From contig NZ_PVRV01000021.1 in NCBI RefSeq assembly GCF_003012345.1, forward strand, positions 235,394-299,393: a stretch of 64,000 nucleotides of DNA. The letters are read 5' to 3'. Shown here piece after piece: positions 53,162 through 60,623 of this stretch. Numbering within the stretch: position 1 is the stretch's first letter; the number at the start of each line of letters is the position of its first letter. The notes beneath the pieces were generated by a model that did not search any database, had not been told where the DNA came from, and saw only the letters and a program-made list of their open reading frames with translations. The DNA is from Phytohalomonas tamaricis (GTDB lineage: Bacteria; Pseudomonadota; Gammaproteobacteria; Pseudomonadales; Halomonadaceae). The position numbers were made by a program, and so were the translations under genes.

Positions 53162-53320
53162 ATGATTATGCTCCAGCACGCCTTCAGGATCGCGGCACCA
53201 CGCGGCAAAATCCATCTCGCGCTGACGGACCTAGAAGGCGAGCGGGTCAGTGCTCTACTCAGTGCCCCCGCTCGTGAGTTCGGCATCCAGATGATCGATC
53301 TACCTGGATGTTACGCCTGA
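53162..53320 (+). CDS. Small open frame upstream of tannase gene 2
   Basis: A 52-codon frame with GGGAGGATGCTC upstream: it begins MIMLQHAFRIAAPRG and ends EFGIQMIDLPGCYA. The equivalent frame in copy 1 stops after about 17 codons, so it may be a gene fragment or a leader peptide rather than a real gene. I recognise no family. Confidence 0.35.
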   Translation: MIMLQHAFRIAAPRGKIHLALTDLEGERVSALLSAPAREFGIQMIDLPGCYA

Positions 53321-53350
53321 ATCTAACCCCAATGAAAAAGAAGCTCTAAC

Positions 53351-55114
53351 ATGAAAAGATGGATCAGCGTCGTCGCGGCACTCGCCCTCGCTCTGGTGAC
53401 CCAGCAAGCCAACGCACAGCCCACCCCGGACACCCTGAACGTGGTGAAGCCCGTCGCCAGCTGCGCCTCTCTCAGCGACGTGGATCTCAACGAAATCGGC
53501 GGTGACGGCAGCACCGTCACCGCTGCCGTCGAGACCACAAGCGACGGGGTCAAGGTCTGCTCGGTCAAGGGCTCTCTCGCCCCGGCAATCAATTTTCAGG
53601 TGCTGTTGCCTATCGACAGCTGGACGCAGCGCTATCTTCAGGTCGGCTGCGGAGGACTGTGCGGCCAGATTACGCTGAGGTCCGGCGCCTCCGATAGCTG
53701 CAAGGTGCTCAATGACGGCGGTTTCGTCATGGCAGCGACTGACATGGGCCATTCCGGCGGGATGATGAACGACGGAAGCTGGGGATTGGACGACCAGAAG
53801 CGGGTCGACTTTGCCTATCGTGCCCAGCATCTGACTTCCGAAGCGGCCAAAACGCTGATCAAGATATTCTACGGCCAGCCGCAACAGTATGCTTACTTCA
53901 ATGGCTGCTCTGATGGCGGCCGCGAGGCGTTGATGGAAGCGATGCGCTTCCCTAATGACTTCGACGGCATCATCGCCGGCGCGCCCGCCATGCTGTTCCA
54001 GGTGCAGAACACGCTCTATCACGCCTGGCAGGCAAACGCGAATACCGACGCGAACGGCAAGGTGATTCTACTCGCCGACCGCCTGCCACTCCTTCACAAA
54101 GCTGCCATCAAGGCATGCGACACGCTTGACGGCGCGAAGGACGGCCTGATCGCCAACCCTGCCGCCTGTCACTTCGACCTCGCGACGATTACCTGCGCGG
54201 CCAACGCCACCGACACCTCAGCCTGCCTGATACCTGCGGAAGCGGATGTGGCCCGGAAGTTCTACACAGGGCCGCAGGACCCCAAGACGGGAGCTTATCT
54301 CACAGCGGGCCAACCACAATACGGCTCGGAACTCGAGTGGGCCGGCGTCTATGTCGCAGACAAGGCGGACGGCTCGTTGATGAGCACCAATGCCGCCCTG
54401 CCGGTCATCCGCTATTTGGCTTTCAAACAGCCGCAACCGGACGCCACGCTGGCTTCCTTTTCGTTCAGCGAGGCAACCCTCGATGCGCTTCGCACGCGCC
54501 ATTCGCTGTTCGATGCAACCAACCCCGACCTGTCGGCTTTCGAGCAATCCGGCGGCAAGTTGATCATGTGGCATGGCCTCGCTGATCCGCATATCTCCCC
54601 GGCAAATACCGTCGCGCTGCACAAAGCGATGATCGCGCAGATGGGAAGAAAAGCCGTGCAAGGATTTGAACGTCTTTACCTGCTGCCTGGTGTCGCCCAT
54701 TGTGGCAACGGTCAGGGGCCGAGCAATCTCGACCTGCTGACGCCGATGATGTCCTGGGTCGAAGGCCACAACGCGCCGGATGCAGTGATGACGCACTCGG
54801 CAAGCCAGTCTAGCGATTTCGGCACACCGCGCTTTGGCAGCAATGTGGCGGGAGACACACCGCCTAAAGATGCGATGAGAGGCGATAACACCAAGGGCGA
54901 GAAGCAGCGCAGGAAGCCGCCGATGGCGCAGCAATCTTCACTGCCAACGATGTCACGCCCCGTTTACCCCTACCCGGCAATCACTCATTACACCGGTATT
55001 GGTGACGTCAATGACGCAGCCAACTGGGTAAAGGGAGACGCGGCCGAGATAGTGCATCTTCGCGCCTGGCCGGGAAGCAACCTCTTCACTCCCTATACTT
55101 TTTCAAATCAATAA
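53351..55114 (+). CDS. Tannase/feruloyl-esterase family protein, copy 2
   Basis: A 587-residue paralogue of the esterase at 50867 with the same signal peptide type (about 1-22, ending ANAQP), catalytic Ser in FNGCSDGGREA, Asp in WHGLADPHISP and His in LLPGVAHCGNGQGP, and the CS-D-HC cysteines. Both copies share an unusual Lys/Pro-rich insertion near the C-terminus (KQRRKPPMAQQSSL here) followed by PVYPYPAITHYTG. It lacks the hexapeptide repeats. Likely role: hydrolysis of aromatic esters outside the cytoplasm. Followed by a matching GC hairpin. Confidence 0.85.
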   Translation: MKRWISVVAALALALVTQQANAQPTPDTLNVVKPVASCASLSDVDLNEIGGDGSTVTAAVETTSDGVKVCSVKGSLAPAINFQVLLPIDSWTQRYLQVGCGGLCGQITLRSGASDSCKVLNDGGFVMAATDMGHSGGMMNDGSWGLDDQKRVDFAYRAQHLTSEAAKTLIKIFYGQPQQYAYFNGCSDGGREALMEAMRFPNDFDGIIAGAPAMLFQVQNTLYHAWQANANTDANGKVILLADRLPLLHKAAIKACDTLDGAKDGLIANPAACHFDLATITCAANATDTSACLIPAEADVARKFYTGPQDPKTGAYLTAGQPQYGSELEWAGVYVADKADGSLMSTNAALPVIRYLAFKQPQPDATLASFSFSEATLDALRTRHSLFDATNPDLSAFEQSGGKLIMWHGLADPHISPANTVALHKAMIAQMGRKAVQGFERLYLLPGVAHCGNGQGPSNLDLLTPMMSWVEGHNAPDAVMTHSASQSSDFGTPRFGSNVAGDTPPKDAMRGDNTKGEKQRRKPPMAQQSSLPTMSRPVYPYPAITHYTGIGDVNDAANWVKGDAAEIVHLRAWPGSNLFTPYTFSNQ

Positions 55115-55120
55115 CCGCTG

Positions 55121-55144
55121 GCCCCCGCGCTTTAACGCGGGGGC
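55121..55144 (+). terminator. Terminator-like hairpin after tannase gene 2
   Basis: GCCCCCGCG (55121-55129) and CGCGGGGGC (55136-55144), the same stem as after copy 1, followed by ATAATTTTG. Confidence 0.75.
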
Positions 55145-55170
55145 ATAATTTTGCTGCAACGGCGCAGGCG

Positions 55171-55242
55171 ACCACCCGACCACCCGACCACCCGACCACC
55201 CGACCACCCGACCACCCGACCACCCGACCACCCGACCACCCA
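55171..55242. repeat. Octanucleotide array ACCACCCG, eight perfect copies
   Basis: Eight exact 8-base units from 55171 to 55234, then a ninth with one change (ACCACCCA). It lies between the second esterase and a small gene and is not translated on the plus strand. An array of this length is prone to slippage. Confidence 0.95.
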
Positions 55243-55397
55243 GAAAGTGTATGTGCTAAGTATGACAAGGCAAAGAGCCAACGTGCCTGATGATGTGGAT
55301 CCACAGGTGTAGACGAAGGGCGCATTGACTAGACTAAGGTCTAATAATCGGTCATAATAAAAACACAACTAATGAATGAATCGACAGGGTCACTCAT

Positions 55398-55544
55398 ATG
55401 TCTACTCAGAACACCTCCACCGCACGTACTAACGATGTTCAGGTATCCTTGCTCAAGCGCGCCAACCGCATGCTGATGCGTATGTCTGAAAACGCCTATC
55501 AGGGCTATCAGGCTCAGCTGGTTAAACAGTACGGTACTCTCTGA
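55398..55544 (+). CDS. Small protein of 48 residues, function unknown
   Basis: The frame starts MSTQNTSTARTNDVQVSLLK and ends AYQGYQAQLVKQYGTL. It is basic, soluble, and forms one amphipathic helix in prediction by eye (LLKRANRMLMRMSENAYQGY). Codon use is like that of a real gene. The ribosome site is weak (CAGGGT). I recognise no family. Confidence 0.45.
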   Translation: MSTQNTSTARTNDVQVSLLKRANRMLMRMSENAYQGYQAQLVKQYGTL

Positions 55545-56152
55545 ATCGGAATCGTCTGATCACGCAGTACAATTATTCGTGATGCCAGGACGCGGTACCT
55601 CAGGTATTTATGCAATGCCTCCGTGTACCGCCTGGTCATATTTGGCGATTAGCGAAGCGGTCTTTTAACTTCAGGTCTCTCCTCCTTCATACGGCCCTCT
55701 CTGTGCCGCAGGTTACTTCTTCACGACGCTTAAGCATGAAAGGTCTCGCCCTGTCCGGTGATCACCGGGACGCAACCAAACATGCCATTATTCCAGCCTC
55801 TACCGCCCTAATCTGAGCAGCGAACGTATTAAGCTGATGTCGCTGCAACAGGTACACTCCGAACTACAGAACGGGCACTTTGTCGTCTTCCTCTCAATTT
55901 AAAGAACACATGCAGCTCCATCCTGTCCACTTGCCCAAGCTGACATACCCACCCAAGCCCTGCGTATACTTCTCCAGTCGCCACGCTAAATCAGTTGGGT
56001 TTTGACGGTCATTACGACTACCGCTGATTACTATCTGATAAGAAATGACTTATCGCTGAAATCACCGGTTGCATTAATTGCCGCTGAAAGCCGCCGCTCG
56101 CGTACGATGTTCCCGTAATGACTTATCCCCGTGCGTTCGAAGGAGCCGATTC
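55545..56152. other. Upstream region of the two-component system
   Basis: About 600 bases. A frame at 55610-55816 has no resemblance to known proteins. An inverted repeat GATAAG-AAATGA-CTTATC lies at 56037-56054 and a further GACTTATC at 56120; these could be binding sites for the response regulator. AAGGAG precedes the response-regulator ATG. Confidence 0.45.
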
Positions 56153-56824
56153 ATGCGCATCCTTGTAGTTGAAGACGACCGAGTACTCGGTAATGCCATC
56201 AGTCAGCGGATGCGCAAGGCCGGCCATGGCGTCGATCTGGCAATCAATGGTCTCCAAGCTCAAGAGATGCTCAATGCTCAGTCCTACGATCTGATCATTC
56301 TCGATCTCAACCTACCCGGCCTGCCTGGCGATCAGCTCTTGCAGAGTCTGCGGCAGCGTCACTTAACGACTCCTGTATTAATTCTGACGGCACGCAATCA
56401 GATACAGGACCGTATCCAATTGCTTGACCTCGGCGCAGATGATTACATGAGCAAGCCCTTCGACGGTGGTGAGCTTGAGGCGCGCTGCCGCGCCCTGCTC
56501 AGGCGTAGCCAAGGGCAGGCGCAGGACGAGATACATTATGGCAATCTCACGCTCGATCGCCGCACCTGTAGCGTTCAGATAGCGGGACAACCGGTGGAGC
56601 TCAAGCAGCGGGAATACCGTTTGCTGGAGGTGTTTCTGGCTTACAGCGGCCAGTTGCTCAGCAAGGAGGCGCTGCTGGAACACCTTTACAGTTTCAATGA
56701 AGATCGGAGTCCCAACGCGATCGAGACCTACGTGGCGCGACTGCGCAAGGCGCTGATCAGCAGCGACCTGTCGATTCGCACCCTGCGTGGCCTCGGTTAC
56801 ATGCTGGAAAAACGGGATGACTAG
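56153..56824 (+). CDS. TctD-like OmpR-family response regulator
   Basis: A 223-residue regulator: receiver domain (1-115) with acidic pair Glu7-Asp8-Asp9, phospho-acceptor Asp51 (IILDLNLPG) and Lys in DYMSKPFDGGE; C-terminal winged helix (about 125-220, VELKQREYRLLEVFLAYSGQ and NAIETYVARLRKAL). It is coupled to the sensor kinase (8-base overlap). By position it should control the following transporter operon, as TctDE controls tctCBA in Salmonella. Confidence 0.9.
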   Translation: MRILVVEDDRVLGNAISQRMRKAGHGVDLAINGLQAQEMLNAQSYDLIILDLNLPGLPGDQLLQSLRQRHLTTPVLILTARNQIQDRIQLLDLGADDYMSKPFDGGELEARCRALLRRSQGQAQDEIHYGNLTLDRRTCSVQIAGQPVELKQREYRLLEVFLAYSGQLLSKEALLEHLYSFNEDRSPNAIETYVARLRKALISSDLSIRTLRGLGYMLEKRDD

Positions 56825-58238
56825 CCCACTCATATCTATCCGGCGCCAGCTGCTTTATTTATCACTGCTGTTGTTGCTCGGCAGCGGGCTGGCAGCTTAC
56901 TGGGGCGCCAAGGCCTACGGTGAACGTGCAGCACGCATCTCATTCGATCAATTGATGCTCGGCTCGGTGCTGCAAATGGCGGAGAGCATCAGTCTGGCTG
57001 ACGGCGACATTGTCATCGACCTGCCCCGATCTGCCTTTGAGATACTGGCAATGGCACGCAATGACCGCGCGTTTTACGGCATCTTCGGCCCCGACCACCA
57101 ACGCCTGACCGGCTATGACGATATCCCACAACCTCCGCTGGATGCCGTGCGCACCTCAGCCAACCCGGATACGCCAGTACAGTATTACTACTACGCTACC
57201 TACCGTGGCGAACGGGTGCGGTTTCTGGCCATTCACAAACAGCTGATTGAGGATGATCGTGCTACCGAAGTAACGATTATTGTTGGCCAGACCCTTGCAG
57301 CGCGCCAAGCATTGGCTGACGAGATCAGCCTGCTGGTACTCCAGTATGTGATCGCATTTTTCTGCGTCGCCCTGCTGCTGCTGGTATTCGGCATTCGCAA
57401 GATTCTCAAGCCGCTGCACACCTTGGAACTGGCGATCGCTGCACGCTCGCCGGTCGATGTTCAGCCGTTGGCAGTAGCCGTGCCGAAGGAAATCAAGCCA
57501 CTGGTGGATACTATCAACCACTACATGGCGCAGCTGGATAGTACCCTCAGCCGACTGGACAAGTTCACCGCCGAAGCTGCCCATCAAATGCGCACGCCGC
57601 TCGCCGGCCTGAAATTGCAGGCGGAAAATGCCTTGGAGGAAACCGAACCCGGTATACGCCAGCAGCAGTTACAACAGATACTGGAAAGTGCCAACCTGCT
57701 CGCCAATACCGTCAACCAGCTACTGAACCAGGCCACACTTGCCCACCGCTTCCAGAGCGAGACCCCACAATGGCTGTCTCTCGATCGACTGGTCCAGGAG
57801 AGCTGCCGTGAGCTGGTGGTCTGGGCCTTGAATCAGGAAGTTGAGATCGCCTACCTGAGCGAGCTGCAGGTGCGTCTGAAAGGCGATGACTTTGCGCTCA
57901 AGCAGATGCTGCGCAACCTGATCGAGAATGCTGTCAAATACAGCCCGCCCGGCGGAACCGTGGAGGTTGATATCCATCTTGATGAGCAGGCATTCCCCGC
58001 TCGAGTCGTGCTGCAGATCCGTGACCAGGGCACGGGCATTCCCGATGAGGAGAAGGAGCAGGTATTCGAACGCTTCTACCGAGCTCAGGACAACCTCCAT
58101 CCCGGTGTCGGTATCGGTCTGGCCATGGCCCGGGAGGTAGCGGAACATCATCATGCCCACCTGCGCCTAAAAGACAATGAGCCGCAGGGGCTGATCGTCG
58201 AGGTAGTCTTTCCGTACCCACGGGAGACGACGATATGA
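56817..58238 (+). CDS. TctE-like sensor histidine kinase
   Basis: A 473-residue membrane kinase: membrane segments at about 10-28 and 165-190 flank a periplasmic sensor of about 135 residues; then a HAMP-like linker, the H-box AEAAHQMRTPLAGLKL with His at about 255, the N-box NLIENAVKYSPPGG, and DQGTGIPDEEKEQVFERFYR and GVGIGLAMAREVAEHH. It phosphorylates the upstream response regulator. The start ATG at 56817 overlaps the regulator stop, and its own stop overlaps the next gene (ATGA). Confidence 0.9.
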   Translation: MTSPLISIRRQLLYLSLLLLLGSGLAAYWGAKAYGERAARISFDQLMLGSVLQMAESISLADGDIVIDLPRSAFEILAMARNDRAFYGIFGPDHQRLTGYDDIPQPPLDAVRTSANPDTPVQYYYYATYRGERVRFLAIHKQLIEDDRATEVTIIVGQTLAARQALADEISLLVLQYVIAFFCVALLLLVFGIRKILKPLHTLELAIAARSPVDVQPLAVAVPKEIKPLVDTINHYMAQLDSTLSRLDKFTAEAAHQMRTPLAGLKLQAENALEETEPGIRQQQLQQILESANLLANTVNQLLNQATLAHRFQSETPQWLSLDRLVQESCRELVVWALNQEVEIAYLSELQVRLKGDDFALKQMLRNLIENAVKYSPPGGTVEVDIHLDEQAFPARVVLQIRDQGTGIPDEEKEQVFERFYRAQDNLHPGVGIGLAMAREVAEHHHAHLRLKDNEPQGLIVEVVFPYPRETTI

Positions 58239-59314
58239 AGCATCTGATCTTCGTGCTGACATTCGCCTGGCTACTCGTTACTCATGGCGCTCGGGCTGCC
58301 GAGCACTACCACTATCCGGCACGAAACGGTGCAGCTATGACAGCGCGCACGCTGATTATTCACGGCGCTGCCGACCATCCTGCCATGGTGCCGTTGTTCG
58401 AGGCCTTCCAAAAGCGCCACCCTGAGATCGAGATCCGCTACGCCGAGTTCAGCACGCGTGCTCTGTACCGTCACTTTCTCGACAGCTATCCTCAATCTGC
58501 AGACCTGATCATGAGCCCGGCGATGGACCTGCAGATTAAGCTAGTCAACGACGGCTACGCCCTGTCCTACGTGTCGGACCAGACCGAGGCACTGCCGGAC
58601 TGGGCGAAATGGCGCAACGAGGTGTTCGGCTTTACCTATGAGCCGATCACGATTGCGCTTAATACCCAGGTGCTGCAGGGTGAGCCTCTACCGCAGAGCC
58701 GCAGCCAGCTGCTCGACCTGATCCGTACCTTTGATCAGCGTTTCACCGGCAAGATCGGTATGCTCGATATCGAAACCGTTGGTATGGGGTATCTGACCTG
58801 GACTCACGACAGCCAGCAGTCGCGTACCTACGGTCGCCTGCTTGAAGTGTTCGGCTCGCAGCAGGCACGGCTCTATCCCAACAGCACGTCACTGCTCCAG
58901 GCGCTGGACAGCGGTGAGGTGATGGTGGCGTATAACGTGCTCGGCTCCTATGCCAGCGCCTGGGCACTGCGCAATCCGGATCTCGCTGTCATTCTGCCGA
59001 CCGATTACACCTCGGTGATCATGCGCAGCGCTTTCATTCCCAAGGAGGCGCCGCACAAGAAAGAGGCCCAGCTGTTTCTGGACTTTCTGCTATCGACACG
59101 GGGACAGCAGATCCTGGCCAACGAGTCCAGCCTCAACCCGGTCGATGAGCGGGTGACTGGCCCGCACTCAATCTCACATCTTCGCCGCTCGACTCAGAGC
59201 CCGCTACGACCGATTCCGTTTGGGCTGGAGTTGCTGCTGCAGACCGATGATGCCAAACGCCAACTACTGCTTCACGAATGGTTCGAATCCATCGAGTCCT
59301 CTCTCGCCGACTGA
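58235..59314 (+). CDS. Periplasmic substrate-binding protein coupled to the two-component system
   Basis: A 359-residue periplasmic protein with a signal peptide (about 1-22, ending GARAAE) and the two-lobe fold of iron/small-solute ABC-type binding proteins (TLIIHGAADHPAMVPLFEAF, ADLIMSPAMDLQIKLVNDGY, SGEVMVAYNVLGSYASAWAL). No ABC permease or ATPase follows. Its 4-base overlap with the kinase makes it part of the signalling unit, so it may present the ligand to the sensor, as PgtC does in phosphoglycerate signalling. Confidence 0.8.
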   Translation: MKHLIFVLTFAWLLVTHGARAAEHYHYPARNGAAMTARTLIIHGAADHPAMVPLFEAFQKRHPEIEIRYAEFSTRALYRHFLDSYPQSADLIMSPAMDLQIKLVNDGYALSYVSDQTEALPDWAKWRNEVFGFTYEPITIALNTQVLQGEPLPQSRSQLLDLIRTFDQRFTGKIGMLDIETVGMGYLTWTHDSQQSRTYGRLLEVFGSQQARLYPNSTSLLQALDSGEVMVAYNVLGSYASAWALRNPDLAVILPTDYTSVIMRSAFIPKEAPHKKEAQLFLDFLLSTRGQQILANESSLNPVDERVTGPHSISHLRRSTQSPLRPIPFGLELLLQTDDAKRQLLLHEWFESIESSLAD

Positions 59315-59461
59315 CCTCGGCTGATATCTTCCTACGCCTAAAGTTGCAGCCATCAGTATGCCCTGTGACAGGTGCCTGCAAGGTTCGCCCCGTAGATTAG
59401 CTCCCGAGCCTGTCTCACCGGCTCCCTTGCTTCAGTACAGAGTCTCTACGAGGAAATTCAG

Positions 59462-60541
59462 ATGAAAAAAATAATAGTGGGAATCGCCGCCTCACTGACG
59501 CTGGGCTTCGGTCTGGGCACGTCCCAAAGTACCTTGGCGGCCGACTTCAGCGGCGAGCGTATCGAGTGGATTGTGCCGTTCAAGGAAGGTGGCGGCACGG
59601 ATACTTGGGCCCGCTTCTTTTCACCTTTGATCTCCGAGACCCTGCCCGGCCAACCGACGATCGTGATAAAAAATGTCCCCGGCGGTGGTTCGATCAACGG
59701 CGCCAACCAGTTCGATGCCCGTGGGGATAACAACGGCCTGGATGTGTTCGGCTCGACAGCTTCCACGCTGTTCTACTCGATGCTGGGGGATAAGCGCGCC
59801 CGCTATCAGCCCAGAGACTGGATTCCGGTTTTCGCCACTCCCACCGGCGGTGTGCTCTACCTCTCACCCGACCTAGGCGTCAACTCTGCAGCTGAACTGG
59901 TTAAGCTGCAGGATCAGGAACTGACCTTCCCAAGCCTGGGACCAACCTCGCTCGATTTGGTGCCATTGCTTGCCATGGAAATGCTGGGCCTGAAGATCAA
60001 ACCGGTATTCGGCATGGATCGCTCTGCTGGACGGCTGGCGTTCGAGCGCGGCGAAGTGAACGTGGATTACCAGACCTCCGCCCCTTATATCAAGAAGGTG
60101 ACGCCGCTGGTCGAGGAAGGCAAGGCAGTCCCCATCATGTCCTGGGGGATACTGGGCGAAGACGGCACCATGCAACGCGACCCGTCCTTCCCGGACCTGC
60201 CCCACTTCGCCGAAGTCTATGAAATGATCCACGGCGAGAAGCCGGACAGCCAAGCGTATAACATCTGGAAAACGTTCTTCGTGGCCGGATTCGCCGCGCA
60301 GAAAATCATGTTCCTTCAAGAGGGTACACCGCAGGAGATCGTGGACACCTACCGCCAGGCTGCGATCGAGGTTGCCAAGCAACCCGGTTTCAAGGAGAAG
60401 GCCAGCATCGCAATTGGCGACTATGACCAGATCCTCGGCAAGAACGTCGATACCGCGTTCAAGATGATCTTTAGCCTGTCGGATGAAGATACCCAGTGGA
60501 TTCAACATTGGCTGAACGAGAGATACGGCGTCAGGTTCTAA
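59462..60541 (+). CDS. Second TctC-type periplasmic binding protein
   Basis: A 359-residue Bug-like receptor with a signal peptide (about 1-27, ending LAADF), the FSGERIEWIVPFKEGGGTDT start (the GGGTD ligand loop) and KNVPGGGSINGANQFDARG. It is longer than the usual TctC and diverged from the one at 46119. It is the receptor of the TctAB fusion encoded next. Confidence 0.85.
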   Translation: MKKIIVGIAASLTLGFGLGTSQSTLAADFSGERIEWIVPFKEGGGTDTWARFFSPLISETLPGQPTIVIKNVPGGGSINGANQFDARGDNNGLDVFGSTASTLFYSMLGDKRARYQPRDWIPVFATPTGGVLYLSPDLGVNSAAELVKLQDQELTFPSLGPTSLDLVPLLAMEMLGLKIKPVFGMDRSAGRLAFERGEVNVDYQTSAPYIKKVTPLVEEGKAVPIMSWGILGEDGTMQRDPSFPDLPHFAEVYEMIHGEKPDSQAYNIWKTFFVAGFAAQKIMFLQEGTPQEIVDTYRQAAIEVAKQPGFKEKASIAIGDYDQILGKNVDTAFKMIFSLSDEDTQWIQHWLNERYGVRF

Positions 60542-60567
60542 CCCGCCTGCTCTGACCCCGAAATGAT

Positions 60568-60594
60568 AGCGGCGCCGCCTCTCAGGGCGCCGCT
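60568..60594 (+). terminator. Intercistronic hairpin between tctC-2 and tctAB
   Basis: AGCGGCGCC (60568-60576) and GGCGCCGCT (60586-60594) form a 9-bp stem with a 9-base loop. Same place as the stem in the first tct operon; probably raises binding-protein yield over the permease. Confidence 0.65.
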
Positions 60595-60623
60595 GCCCTC
60601 CCTCGTCCACTTAGGTATTGTCG

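Noticed and set aside
53300-54022. Long minus-strand frames opposite both tannase genes (also 51215-51751 and 54218-54934)
   Set aside because: The plus-strand esterases have signal peptides and catalytic triads; the opposite frames are conserved only because the genes are duplicates.
55171-55242. CRISPR or attachment site
   Set aside because: Units are 8 bases with no spacers; it is a simple-sequence repeat.
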